Origin: Agriotes lineatus
Lineage: Eukaryota > Arthropoda > Insecta > Coleoptera > Elateridae
Assembly: GCA_940337035.1 (NCBI GenBank)
Contig: CALNHX010007476.1
Coordinates: 1 to 64,000 of the forward strand
Reading direction: 5' to 3'
DNA length: 64,000 nucleotides
A model generated the notes under the pieces. It did not search any database. It saw only the letters and a program-made list of their open reading frames with translations, and was not told the origin of the DNA. The first letter of the stretch is position 1. The number at the start of each line of letters is the position of its first letter. Shown here one piece after another: positions 22,158 through 34,000 of the stretch. The position numbers and the translations under genes are program-made.

Positions 22158-22489
22158 CTATTCCACTCCCGGGTAGGTTTTACGGTGGTACATGTACAAT
22201 TTTGCTTCACAACTAACCTTGCAATTTTTCCAGGTGCTGTCCGATGATGTCCGGAGAGGTGATAATGTGCCAGATCTTCTCTCAGCGAGCAGGAACCGTA
22301 GTGCAGGCCTTGGAGGAGCTGGACTGGTGTGCCGCCGATGTATCCACGAAGTCAGGAACCTCGGAAACCGCCTCTTGCTGCTAAACGTAGGCCAAAATAG
22401 GATGGCGAACGTCCCTCGGAAGCCGTTGTGGATCGGAAATATTTTGTAGTGGCCGATTTTAAAACCCACACTTGTGCTTGAACACTGCT
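22158..22489. other. GC-rich patch with overlapping open frames, unidentified
   Basis: Open frames cover this patch on both strands (plus 22192-22449, 85 codons; minus 22158-22469). A polypyrimidine stretch ending in TTCCAG at 22230 resembles a splice acceptor on plus, and GGTTAGT read on minus resembles a splice donor. The composition differs from the AT-rich surroundings. It could be a host exon or part of the LTR or leader of a neighbouring element; I cannot choose. Confidence 0.25.
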
Positions 22490-23365
22490 ATGTCGTGAAC
22501 ACTCTGGTAAAGTTTCGGAGCTGTATTTTAATATTTACTATATAAAAATTAGATTTTTGTGGGAGAATAAAACTGGGCTGTCAGTCAAAATATTTTATTT
22601 TTAGTTGTTATTAACAATTGCACATCAATACAATTAGGAAATCAACTCTGTTCAATTGACCTTTTTAACAAGTAAATTCTTAAAATCAAACTAATTTTAC
22701 AACTCTACCTTATTTACTAAATTGTCCTTTACTTTTTGTAATCATTGTCTTACATTATCACTCGCGTTGCACCGTTTTAAATGTCTTTTCATTCACTTAT
22801 TGCACTGACTCATGTTTCTTTTCGCGCACATCCTCTTTTGATCACTTCTGAATTCAATTAAAAGTCCATTTCATTGTTATACTTGCTAATCAATAAACTG
22901 TTTGTAAATTCAGCAAATTTCCAATATTGTTGTTCCATTTTCCTTTTTATTTATGATTTGCCTTTAGCTTTGACCTCACTTCGTGCTCGTTGCACCCTGC
23001 TTTGCCTTCCTCCACATTACCTTATTATGATATGCTCACAGAGAATTGTTATTAATGAATTATGACTTGCAAAATACCCTCGACCAGCATTTACTAACTA
23101 TTTTCATAATCGATTCATTCTTACAAATTTACATTGATTAACTAGAACATGAATCCAACCTCTATGATTTGAGCTCTGCCTTGTTCTTTATGTTAGGAGA
23201 ATTAATTTCTTTATTACTTGCATAGCTTTGCACATATTATTCCTAAATTCAAGTCTGATTAATTTTTATTTTATTGCAATTAGATGCCATTTCTCAATCT
23301 AAGCTTGTCTGAATTATTCATTATTTTGTTGTGCTGTTAGAAGTGAGACTCAGGGCTTAAGACCA
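22490..23365 (-). repeat. Probable 3' LTR region of Gypsy-B (left edge unknown)
   Basis: This stretch lies downstream of the Gypsy-B pol stop and just beyond a purine-rich tract. The putative LTR starts TGGTCTTAAG on the minus strand at 23365. The partner 5' LTR is not in the window, so the other end cannot be fixed. No coding sequence was seen. Confidence 0.4.
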
Positions 23366-23379
23366 TCTCATATTCCCCC
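23366..23379 (-). promoter_or_regulatory. Candidate Gypsy-B polypurine tract
   Basis: Minus strand GGGGGAATATGAGA followed at once by TGG. The position between pol and the putative 3' LTR fits the plus-strand primer of an LTR retrotransposon. Confidence 0.45.
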
Positions 23380-23637
23380 GAATTTTTGATGATTAAAATG
23401 ACTACGCATGAGCTTTCTGTGGTATCATACGTTGATTTGCATGTGTCGTTATTTTAATCGTCACAAATTTCCATTGTACTTATAAAAATCTCCTTTAATC
23501 ATCCCCAATCTGACGTTACGGCTCCTTTCAATCTTTATTATTTACTTATCCCTATCTTATTTTAATCGATACCCTAATTAACTAACCTAACTTATAAAGA
23601 GTGGCTCAACATTTGGCTAATACTATCCTAATCTAAC

Positions 23638-26600
23638 CTATTCTACACTATCTCTGTATGGGCACATTGCTGAGATATGGAAACGTCCCCTGATTTTGCC
23701 ATCAACTTCGTTTATTAGTTCGTATGTGTTTTCATTACTTAACACCTTGTGTACTCGGTATGGTCCTTCATAAGCGTTCAGGAATTTTGCACATATTTTC
23801 TCACGCCTATCTGCTCCTCTAAGTTTCTTGATTATCACCAAGTCTCCGATTTTAAACTTCATGCGTTTCTTTATCCTTTTATTTTGTTTCTGTTCGTAGC
23901 GATTCTGTATCCTTCTGACTCGTTGCCTAATTTTCTCCATTAACTCCATTACTTCTGTAGCCTCTTCATCCTGCCTCCATGGTCTGGCTGGTACCACGCC
24001 TTTGCATATTGTTACAGGGCTTATCTCGGTCGTTATGTTAGGTACATTGTTAATAAAATCTTCTACCTTCGACAAATATTGCACCCACCTATTATGATGT
24101 TCGTAAGTCAGAATCCTCAAGTACTTGATTGTTTCCTTTATGTACCGCTCTGCTACATTAGATTGCGGGTGTCGTATGCTGCAGAAGTATACTTTGATTC
24201 CTTTCTGTTCCAAGTTGTTGATCATCCTTGCATTCCTAAAATAACTAGCGTTGTCGGCCAAGATCTTCTTTGGAGTCCCTACTTCTTCTTGAAACCTTTC
24301 AATGGATTTTATCACCTGTTCTGTGTTGCTGTGTCTTGCTGGGTACAGTTTAATGTATTTCGAGAATACGTCCACCATGATCAGGATGTGTCGATACCCA
24401 TATTGTCCCGGTACCAAGTTTCCCAGATAATCGATCGCGACTAGCTCTAATGGTTCGTTGACTCGTATGCTTTTAATCACGTTTTGATTAGTATGATTCT
24501 TCTCCTTTGCTAATTGACAGATCTTACAACAACTTGTGAAGTGCTTAATAAATTTAATATCGTTCTTGGTGTAAAAACATTCGCGAAACATCAACCATGT
24601 TTTTCTTCCCCCGCAGTGTCCGAACGTTTGATGGATTTCTTTCACCACATTAACTACATCTTCTCTGCATAGTACTATTAATTCTTTTCCACCTAGAAAT
24701 TTTACCAATAGACCTTCGACAATTTTAAAACCTTTGTATTCTTGATTTGGACTATCTTGCACTAAATTTCTTATTTGTTGTAGTTCTAAATTTTCCTGCT
24801 TGGCTAATAATTCTTCCTTCGAATATCTTCCCTGTTGATAAATTTTTTCTATCCCTACCATTAATTGTTTCCGTCGTTTACTTTTTGCTGCATCCTTTCT
24901 GCTTAAGAAATCTGCTACGATATTCATGTTGCCTGGTCTATGTCTTATTTCAAAATTATACTGTTGCAAGTACAATGCCCATCTGTATAACCGGTCGTTA
25001 TGGAATGTTTTATTCTTGAGGAACGATATGGCTGAATTATCTGTCTCGATGTAAAACTTGTTTCCAGTTAAGTAAAATTTTAATTTGTTGATCGCAAATA
25101 TGATAGCCAACATCTCCTTTTCAGCGATTGTATACCTGGTCTCGTAACCTTTTAAAATTCGTGATATGAAACATATCGGTACCTCCACTCCTTCTTGGAT
25201 TTGTATCAATTCAGCAGCGACTGCCATGTCCGACGCATCTGTTCTTAAGATAAAGCTCTCCTTGAAGTTCGGATACTTGAGTAGTAGTCCTTCGTGAAAT
25301 TTTATTTTCAAATTGTTGAACGCTTTTTCTCTTTTCTCGTTCCAAATCCACTTGGTGTCCTTTCTCAACAACTCTACCAACGGTAATGTTAGCTCTGAAT
25401 AGTTTGCAATAAATTTCTTGTAGTAGTTCAATAGGCCAAGTAACCCCCTCAATGTTTTCAAGTTCTTGGGTCGAGGCAAATTCTTTATTTCTTCTATCCT
25501 CGTTTCACTGATAGTTACCCCATTGTTACTAATCTCATATCCTAAGTAGGCTACTTTCGTCTGCATAAATTGACATTTTTCTAAGTTCAGCTTTAGGCCG
25601 TTTTCATTCAATGTGCTAATAACTAAATTTAAGTGTACCAAACGTTGTTCCACGTCTCGTGAAAAAACTAATATGTCGTCGACGTAGTGAACGCAAAACT
25701 CGTCAAATTTGTTCAAAATCTGTTGCATGGCTCTTACTAAAGCTGCACATGACGTTGTCAGCCCGAATGGAACCACTTTAAAATGGAAAATTTCCCCCTC
25801 TACGCAGAATCCAGTGTATTTCCTTGAATCTTCGTGTAACGGAATCAGCCAGAACGAATTTCTCAAATCTAACTTGGTTAATACTTTCTTATCCCATATC
25901 TGACTTAACAAGGCATCTATCGTCTGCGGACTTTCGTACTGGGGTTTTGTGATCTGATTTATCCTGCGTGCATCTAAACATAATCTTAAACTACCGTCGC
26001 TCTTCTTAACCACCACCATAGGATTTACAAAGTTCGTTTTTGATCGCTCTATTACATCTTCTTCTAACATCTTCTGCAACTCATGCTTGACTTTTTCACG
26101 CTGAGCAAATTGTATTGGGTATGATCTTGATTTAAATCCAGCCGTTTCGTCAACAACAAGCTTGTGGCAATATTTTGTTGCTTGTCCTGTCTTTTGATTT
26201 AAAATCTCCTTATTCTTTTCAATAATTTTCATAATTCTGCCTTTATAGTGTATGTATTCCATCCCCATTTGTTCATCATTCAGCATTCCTTCTATTATCG
26301 CACAATTATTTACTATTATTTCGTCTTCGGCACACTGGCTTCGAAAACAAATCATATTATTATCGTCTCCCGCTCTATCAGCTGGGCAACAATTTTCATG
26401 CACTTGGCCCCCATACTTGGATCCAGACCAATGCTTTCTAATATTATCTATTTGAATACACTTCTCCATCCCATCAATTCTAATTCCAACTTGCTGAATA
26501 ATATCGACTCCTATCACAAATTGTACATTTAGGGCAGACACTATGTAAAATCGCACATCGTATTCTTTCTTATTTATACAGATCTTGATTGCCAATACTC

Positions 26601-26976
26601 TTGTTGTAGTTGATATCTTCTTCCTTGTTGCTGACAGTAACTCGATTTTGTTGACTTTTATAATATTACTTTGTAACACGTTTAAATGCCTATTTAGGAC
26701 TTCCTCTTGTATTAGAGAAACCATTGCTCCGGTATCAATCAGCGCCTCATATTCTTGATCCAGAAATTTTAATTTAATAATTGGTAAGCATGAGATTAAT
26801 ATTTCTTCTTCCTTTTCTTCTAATAAAAAATCCCCCGCTTTCTCATGGGTGATGGCGAAGTTTGCGACGTCCTTAAATCTACTATTTACAAGGTTATTTA
26901 TACATAATTCTAAAATTGAGTTTTTTTTATCCAACGAGGGCTCCTCATGCACCTCTGCAATTACGATTTTATTCAT
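23638..26976 (-). CDS. pol: Gypsy-B pol polyprotein (protease, RT, RNase H, integrase)
   Basis: An uninterrupted 1112-codon frame from an ATG at 26976. Domains in order: retropepsin with EALIDTGA (residues 78-84); RT with YVDDILVFSR (catalytic YVDD 431-434); RNase H with LRTDASDMAVAAEL (D580) and ETDNSAISFL; integrase with an H2C2 finger (H782, H787, C817, C820), catalytic D849, D908 and E943; and a C-terminal basic domain. All expected catalytic acids are present. The same frame is open upstream of the ATG and overlaps the end of gag by over 40 bases in the -1 phase, so pol is probably made by frameshifting rather than from this ATG. Typical Ty3/gypsy length. Confidence 0.93.
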   Translation of the reverse strand: MNKIVIAEVHEEPSLDKKNSILELCINNLVNSRFKDVANFAITHEKAGDFLLEEKEEEILISCLPIIKLKFLDQEYEALIDTGAMVSLIQEEVLNRHLNVLQSNIIKVNKIELLSATRKKISTTTRVLAIKICINKKEYDVRFYIVSALNVQFVIGVDIIQQVGIRIDGMEKCIQIDNIRKHWSGSKYGGQVHENCCPADRAGDDNNMICFRSQCAEDEIIVNNCAIIEGMLNDEQMGMEYIHYKGRIMKIIEKNKEILNQKTGQATKYCHKLVVDETAGFKSRSYPIQFAQREKVKHELQKMLEEDVIERSKTNFVNPMVVVKKSDGSLRLCLDARRINQITKPQYESPQTIDALLSQIWDKKVLTKLDLRNSFWLIPLHEDSRKYTGFCVEGEIFHFKVVPFGLTTSCAALVRAMQQILNKFDEFCVHYVDDILVFSRDVEQRLVHLNLVISTLNENGLKLNLEKCQFMQTKVAYLGYEISNNGVTISETRIEEIKNLPRPKNLKTLRGLLGLLNYYKKFIANYSELTLPLVELLRKDTKWIWNEKREKAFNNLKIKFHEGLLLKYPNFKESFILRTDASDMAVAAELIQIQEGVEVPICFISRILKGYETRYTIAEKEMLAIIFAINKLKFYLTGNKFYIETDNSAISFLKNKTFHNDRLYRWALYLQQYNFEIRHRPGNMNIVADFLSRKDAAKSKRRKQLMVGIEKIYQQGRYSKEELLAKQENLELQQIRNLVQDSPNQEYKGFKIVEGLLVKFLGGKELIVLCREDVVNVVKEIHQTFGHCGGRKTWLMFRECFYTKNDIKFIKHFTSCCKICQLAKEKNHTNQNVIKSIRVNEPLELVAIDYLGNLVPGQYGYRHILIMVDVFSKYIKLYPARHSNTEQVIKSIERFQEEVGTPKKILADNASYFRNARMINNLEQKGIKVYFCSIRHPQSNVAERYIKETIKYLRILTYEHHNRWVQYLSKVEDFINNVPNITTEISPVTICKGVVPARPWRQDEEATEVMELMEKIRQRVRRIQNRYEQKQNKRIKKRMKFKIGDLVIIKKLRGADRREKICAKFLNAYEGPYRVHKVLSNENTYELINEVDGKIRGRFHISAMCPYRDSVE

Positions 26977-27083
26977 GTCTTCTTCTTCCTGTCTCCTTGG
27001 CGTAAATATGGTATTAACGAATTGTCTGTCTTTTGGTTTATTTACTTCCTCTTCCTGACATCTTCTTTTGTTTCTTTCTTCTA

Positions 27084-28248
27084 TTAGGTCGTTGTAACTT
27101 CTTTGGTTATTTTGTTCCCCCCTGTTAAAATTGGTCCTGTTTTGATTCCAGTTCGGATTGTTGTTGTAATTTCTCCTCGGGTACCGGTATAATTGTAACG
27201 ATCCTGTTGTCTATTATTATCCTGGTTATAAATGTTGTAATTTCTGTTAGGCCGAAAATTGTTATTAAAATTGTCCTCCCACTTTCTCTTGCTCGACGTT
27301 TGGTACGTGTTGCCACTATAATTTTGATAAGGACTATTAGGTCTTACTTCTTTTTCATTATGAACAGCCAGGTCATAATTTCTCACAATTTCCAGGAAGT
27401 CCCTCAACGTCCTCACGTTCTGAACCGCCACTGCTCGAGTGATCTCGGCCTCTAAATGTCTGGAGAGATGCTGAATGATTTCCTCCTCGGTCAATCTTGG
27501 TGTCAAATATTGGGCTTTATTGTATCGGTGCATGATGTAAATTTCTCTGGACCCGCCTCTGTCTATGTACTGGCCCGATGTCAGCTCAGTTCGTACCTGT
27601 GCCTGGTGAGTATTACTCCAATATTGTTGTTTGAACATTTCCTTAAATTCGTTGTATGTCGTGTATTTGCATTTTATGATGCTATGCCATATTTCTGCGT
27701 TGTGTCGCATCGCCATATTAATTATCTGGAGCTTTCTGCACTCAGTTGGAATAGTCCGCATGACATCATCTAATTTTGCCAAGAATATCATTGGCAATTC
27801 GCCACCTCTGCCTTCGAATTTGGGAATCATGTCATTATTTATGTTAGTACCCGTTGTGCTTACCGGAAGCTCTTGTATTTGCTCGAACCGTTCATGCACT
27901 CCTTGCATTTCTCTTGTTATCCGATTGTCCATCAGGGCAATGTGGTGTGTATTACGGCTCTGCCCCTCTTGCAGTTTCACCCATTGTTCGTCCGCTTTTG
28001 TTGCGAGGGTAACTAACTCGACTTCAATCACTTCTTTATGTTGTGCTAGTTGTTCTATCGTTTTATTTTCTACACCCTTTATTTTGTGATCAATTTCTTC
28101 ACCTTTCTGTCCGATCTTTTCTTCTATCAACTGTCCCACTTCTTGATGTAATTCTTGTCGAATTTCTTCTTTGGTTGTTGCCTTGAATGTTTCCAAATTT
28201 TCCTGTAACCCATCGATTTTATCTTGCAACTCTTGTTTGTTATCCTGT
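27084..28248 (-). CDS. gag: Gypsy-B gag, N-terminus cut off
   Basis: About 388 codons are open from the Gypsy-A junction (28248) to a stop at 27084. The N-terminal third is a charged coiled coil. It is followed by a capsid-like region (FEGRGGELPMIFLAKLDDVM; FKEMFKQQYW) and an Asn/Arg-rich C-terminus (NYSGNTYQTSSKRKWEDN) likely to bind RNA. There is no CCHC zinc knuckle, as in several insect gypsy-like gags. The last codons overlap pol in the -1 phase, with a run of six G at 27117-27122 as a possible slip site. The true start codon is missing. Confidence 0.8.
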
Positions 28249-30014
28249 TGTTACGGTATTAAAAGAACTTTACGACACCCACCCAAGGTGAGCATCGCAC
28301 CACTGAATCAGTCCTGGAAAACTGGCACACTTGCCCTGAAATCGGTTCGAAATAGGCTAATAGGCCACGGCTGGAACGCTCAGGGAGTCGGGCGTGAGTC
28401 ACACGATACGTTCTGGGCAAGCGTGCGGTGGCATAATATATACAGGGTATGTCGAAATTATGAGGGCGCCACCAAGCCTGTCTTAACCCGGCTAACCGGG
28501 CCTGGACGGTTAGACGGGAGCGAAGCATGCACAAATACTCCGCCGATAGGATTACTCAAGAGTTGCAAGGTCAAATAACAATTTCGGGATTGCCTTAAGC
28601 AAGGATTATAATTAGGTGTCAATCCGACCACGACTGCGCAGCTGTCTCACTCACCTGCACGCTCACAGCTTCCTCGTTCCGTCGTACAATAATCCGTACA
28701 ATAAAGGGGCGTCTATCTGTAACAGAACATGCACAAGCCGAAACAAACAATAGTTCCCTTAACTAACCAATCATATATTGAACTTCGGGTTACAATGGGC
28801 AGCAGAGTGCGTCGCCCTGTATCTAAACTTAACCTATAATTAAGGGCACCAGCTGGCACGCGCGCTCTAAACTTAACGACAGATGTTGCACATTAGTGAA
28901 CAGCAATGAGCAGTAATAGGTAGTAATGTGTACAAATATGCACGTTGCCTTATGCGGAGGGCAGCGAAGATTTACATTAACACTCGCGGCATGAACAGTC
29001 TGCAAGTCTGAATGAATACACTAGCGCAGTAATGAGTAGTAATGAGTACAAATATGCACGTTGCCTTATGCGGAGGGCAGCGAAGATTTACATTAACACT
29101 CGCGTTCACAGCGGTAATCAGGTTAAAGGCACATACCTTAATGCGTAGGCGGCGAGGGAGCCTGGTACAGTTGAGTTGCGACGAGCTGCAATCGTAGGTG
29201 GCAGGTACCTTCGGTGTTACAACGGCGAAAGGGGGGGTGAATGCACAACCGCCTCAATGGCGACGGGAGACGCGTCGAGACGCGTACAACGGGACGACGA
29301 AAAGAAAGGGGCCACTTTCGTTCTGCTGAACCAAATCCTCGTAGGTCGAGATGAAGGGGGCACGACCCCTCACTTACAGTAGCAGGAACTGGGCTCCAAA
29401 AACACCCACGTTACGCCGAAGACCACTCGACAAACTCCGACTCACAACCACCACACAAGCGCTCTCTGCAACGGGCTCCGGACGACTGCCACTTAAGGCG
29501 AAACAGTATATCACATGATTGCTGAAGCAGCACTTGACGGGAAAAAGGGCTGACGCCCCCGCCAAGGGCGGAAGCGCCGCACGAACTCACACACACTATC
29601 CGACCTCTTACTTGTTCGACGGCTCTCCGCTGAATCCCCCAAGGGAAGCGTTCGCAAAAGGTCACCTTGGCCGCGTCCCCCACGTGACTAAACCTTGGCA
29701 GCCAATCGCAAGGCGATAAAATGAAACAAGCCAATGCGGGCCACGATGGTATCACGCAACAACAGCGTGCTATTCGGAATTCGGAAAAACGCCATCAGAG
29801 GAGAGCTCCAACCGACGAAAACTACTGCTTTTGGGGCTAAATATGTGCGAAATCGTGATTCTGGAATTAGGCGATGGAGCCAAATAAAGAACTAAAAGGG
29901 CTTAGCATACGGGCACGCTGCTCTAAAGCCTAGGCGGCTATCTAAAATACCAAAATGACCTAACTAACGGCGTGAAATGCAATTAAGCATCTGAAACAGC
30001 AAAATGACTTAACA
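28249..30014 (-). repeat. Gypsy-A 3' LTR (1766 bp)
   Basis: Aligns with 36433-38157 and with the solo LTR 14767-16514. It contains two copies of a unit of about 120 bp (around 28905-29107). It lacks the 53-bp duplication found in the other two LTRs and keeps about 170 bp (29493-29650) that the 5' LTR has lost. A sense-strand open frame covers 28259-28534. Confidence 0.9.
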
Positions 30015-30026
30015 CTCCCCTTACTT
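30015..30026 (-). promoter_or_regulatory. Gypsy-A polypurine tract
   Basis: The minus strand reads AAGTAAGGGGAG directly before TGTTAAG of the 3' LTR. Position and composition fit the plus-strand primer. Confidence 0.75.
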
Positions 30027-31094
30027 GAAAGAGAGTTCCCCGAAGTCTCTTATAAAACAACGAGGCATTTTGGCTGCGGCGCCACGAGCACTCAAACGGC
30101 CGGAAACGCTGGTACGATAGCTGTACCCCCAAAGGAATTACGCACACCGGCCACCAGATAGGGTACGACAGGAGGGAAGAGAGAAGAGGAAGAAGAAAGA
30201 CTGGATACGCCAGTGGAAATACGAAAATTGGGTAGGACCTGGCGGTTCGCTGATGGCTAGTACAGACTCCCCGGACCACGGAAGACGGGCGACAAGAAAA
30301 CTGGCTGTCCCAAAAGGAGTGGCGCTCCGCCAGGGGTCCACAAAACGATTCGTGTCTGGCTCCCTCGGGGAACCAAACGGGCAAAGACTAGGCAGGCTGA
30401 GGACAGTCTCGCCGATCCGGCTCGACTGCCCCTCCCAAAATAGGAGTGCCACCACAACGGTTCGCAAAACCACGTCGATAATCGACCACCAAAACGACAA
30501 AACAACAAACAAAAAAAAAAAATATAACCGACCAGACCCGAAACGGGTGTGGCACGCACTGCGGCGGCGGCCACGAAACGCCGACTGGACCTTAACACCG
30601 GGTCCATGACGGTCGCCTAACAGTGCGGTTTTGGAAGGTGGAAAGAGAAAGAGAACAACGGGGTTGGGTAGTTGTCGCCGGGACGCGGTAGATAGTAATG
30701 ACAAGGGGAAAAGAAAGGTAAAGATAGAGCATAGAGAAGGAGGGTTTGGGGTTCCAAATTGAAACCGTGAAAATATCTAATAAAAAAAACGCGCGGTTAG
30801 CGCTCGTCAAAATCGGGTCAATAGAACGTCTTACTCCCATGCACACTTCCGACCAACCGTTCCAAAAGAACATGGGGGGGGGGAAGAAAGGATAAGTCCC
30901 TCGCAACCTGTCCCGCAAGCCGCCTGAAGAGGGCACGTTGCGCGTCACGGGATCAGCGCATTGTGGGGTTCCCACAACAAGGAAGCTCGGGGAAAGGTAG
31001 GTACTACTGCAGATACGGCTCTAGGCCGGCGGTATGGCCGTCAAGGCCTACAAAGAAAAAGGGAGGGGGGTTAGGGAAAACGGGCGTTAGAAGG
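30027..31094 (-). other. Gypsy-A 3' non-coding region
   Basis: About 1.07 kb lies between the pol stop and the polypurine tract. Overlapping open frames exist on both strands (the longest, minus 30138-30704, has 188 codons), but none shows a retroviral envelope signature such as a furin site followed by a transmembrane helix. They look like by-products of GC-rich, stop-poor sequence. A run of ten G lies near 30874. Confidence 0.45.
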
Positions 31095-34000
31095 CTAAAC
31101 GTCCGTGGGATTGGGTTTTAGGTCTTTCGCGTGCCAAGTGCCTTTCGGGGCACCGGTCTCGTCGGACAGCTCGTAAGTGGCAAGCGAAACTTGCCGACTG
31201 ACATAAAACGGCCCTATAAATTTTGGAGCCAACTTGGCGTTAAAATATTTCGCCGCGTCGGAAAGTACGTAATTTCGTCGCCAGACGGTATCGCCAACGG
31301 CAAATTGAGCCGGGCGCCTTCGCAAATCGTATGTCGCCTTGGAGGCTTTGTACGCCACGTCTAGTCGCTTGACTATGTCTTCGTATACCGACCTTAACGC
31401 GGGAGTCCGTCGTAACAAGTCTTCGCGACTCTCTACTCGTATTTGTTTCGAAACATCCACCTCCTCGGGGTTATTGGCGCGCATCCCCTCTAACTGTATC
31501 TCTCTGCCGAAATTGGCGAAATATGGGGTCATGCCGGTGACTTCGTGTACTGCGGTACGCACTGCGCAAGCGACTTTCGACAAATATTTATCCCACTCCC
31601 GGTGGTTGTCTTTCACGTACGACGCTAGCATAGTTTTTAATACTCGATTAACGCGTTCGACGGGGTTGGCCTGCGCATGATAATGCGCGTTAAAGATAAT
31701 TCGTGATTTATACGTATGGGTAAGCTGTCGGAATTCTCTACTGCGAAACTGTACGCCGTTGTCAACCAAGACGTACTGAGGTGCTCCAAAGAGCAAGAAA
31801 ACATCGTTCTCAATTTTCTGAGTCACCGCGGTCGCGGTGGCGGTACGCAACGGGAAGAAAAGGGTAAATTTGGTAAAGTAGTCAGCCACGGACAGAATAT
31901 ATACGTAGCCTTTCTGTGAACGGGGCAACGGCCCTACAATGTCGATAGATATCATTTGCCACGGCTTATCCACCACGGGGTGACGACACATCAAGCCGGC
32001 CGGGCGTTTTTGTTCGGGTTTTTGCGCTAGGCACGTCGCGCAACGATTAACGTAACGGGTCACATCCGCCTTAAGTTTAGGCCAGTAATACTGCTGAGCG
32101 ATACGGCAGTAGGTCTTGTAAATGCCCAAATGGCCTGCGGTAGGTTCGTCATGGTTTTTGCGAAGAATCTCGGCGCGTTGAGGCTTCGGAACCACCTCTT
32201 TCCAACTCGTGCCTTCGTCCAATTCGGGGTATTTTACGTTAACATGTTTAAACAATTTCCCTCGCGATAGTTTCCACGCCGAATACTTGAATGGTCTTTC
32301 TACGACGCGTGTACACATGCGCCTATACCAACGGTCAGTTCGACTGTCGTTCGGCGCCTGAGCACCGGCTTCGGGTTCTCCAGAATCGACAACTGAGACT
32401 ACATCTATTTCGGGTATAGCACGGGACAGCGCATCCGGAACGACGTGGTCTTTTCCCTTCCGGTGTTTGATCGTGAAGTCGTATTGTTGGATACGAACAG
32501 CCCAACGGGCGAGTCTCCCGGTGGGTTCCTTAAGATTATTTAGCCAGATAAGTGAATGATGGTCAGTAACGACTGTGAAGTGAGTGCCTTCTAAATACGG
32601 ACGTAACTTCTCTACGGCCCACAGGACGGCTAAACATTCGCGTTCCGTAACCGAAAAGTTACGCTCAGGCTTCGTAAGAGTCCGACTAATGTAACAGATG
32701 ACCTGTTCTTGGCCATCAACGGTCTGAGTCAGCACGGCGCCGATACCAACATTGGAAGCGTCCGTCTGTACGATAAACGGGAGAGAAAAATCGGGACACG
32801 ACAAAATGGGTGCCGAAACTAGGCAATTTTTGATGGTTGTAAATGCGACTTCGCATGACTCGGTCCACTCAAACTTCTGAAACTTTTTCAATAACGACGT
32901 CAGCGGAGCAATAATGGCTGAGAAACTTGGTATGAAACGCCGATACCACGATGCCATGCCGACAACTCGCCGTATCTCCGAAACGTTTCTAGGTCGCGGC
33001 AAGTTAAGAATCGCCGAAACTTTATCGGGGTCGACTAAAAGCCCTTGGGCGTTAACGACATAGCCCAGGTATCGTAATTCCGGTTGGCAAAAATGGCATT
33101 TATCACGACCCAGTGTTAAACCAGCGTCGTTTAGTCGCTGCAACACTTCGTCTAGAATCTCGACGTGCTTTTCGAAAGTCGGGGTACAAATAATCACGTC
33201 ATCTAAATAGACAAAGACGTAAGGTTCCAATTCGGGACCCAACACATGGTCGACGAAACGTTGCCAAGTCGCTGGCGCGTTATGAAGCCCAAAGGGCATG
33301 CGAGTAAACTGAAACAAACCGCGCCCGGGTACTGTGAAGGCCGTTAGTTCCTTAGATTTCTCTTCCATTTCAATTTGCCAGTACGCGGATTTGATATCAA
33401 GCGACTTCATGAACCGGGCATCGCGTAAGCGATCCAAAATCGAAGACACGTAAGGTATCGGGTAGGCGTCCTTCTCGGTGACGCTATTCAATTTACGAAA
33501 GTCAACGCAGAAACGATAGGTTCCATCTTTCTTTTTAACTAGTAAAATCGGGCTCGACCAGGCTGAACGAGAACGTTCCACAACGCCTGATTTAAGCATA
33601 CTGTCCAACTCAGCATCGATATGCGCCTGCATTGCGGGAGAAACCGGATAGTACCTTTGTTTAACCGGTGCCGCCTTAGTAGTGATTTTATGTTGAACGT
33701 ACTTGGCGCAGCCGAGTTCGGGTTTAGCGATAGTAAAATGTCGGTTTACGAGAGTGTCTAATTGGGCTCGTTGATCCGAGTTCAGGTCGAACATAAACTG
33801 CAAATTGCTGGTAGGAGTATCAATGGCCGCTACGCCGGGTTTTGAGAATTCCCACTCCCCTCGAAACACGTCTGGGACTATTCCCACTGACTTCCAAAAG
33901 TCTATCCCCAGGATCAGGGTGTGCGGAACCTCCAGAACTATTAAAACGTCGATAGCTACCACTCTGTTATTTAAACGAATAGGTAAGTGCAGGGTACCTA

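Larger units (their letters stand above)
22490..28248 (-). mobile_element. Gypsy-B: Ty3/gypsy retrotransposon, 5'-truncated at Gypsy-A
   Basis: Contains the 3' flank, an intact pol and most of gag on the minus strand. The gag frame is open up to 28248, where Gypsy-A starts. The sequence on the far side of Gypsy-A (38158 onward) does not resume gag, so the 5' LTR and gag start have been lost or moved. The left boundary is approximate. Confidence 0.75.

Noticed and set aside
23749..26532. Plus-strand frames opposite Gypsy-B pol
   Set aside because: They are shadows of the intact minus-strand pol with hydrophobic, AT-driven composition.
28905..29107. CRISPR-like repeat array
   Set aside because: Only two long tandem units, in an LTR of a eukaryotic retroelement.
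30138..30704. 188-codon minus-strand frame between Gypsy-A pol and 3' LTR as an envelope gene
   Set aside because: It has no signal peptide, no furin site and no clear membrane anchor at the end. Frames of similar length overlap it on both strands in this GC-rich region.
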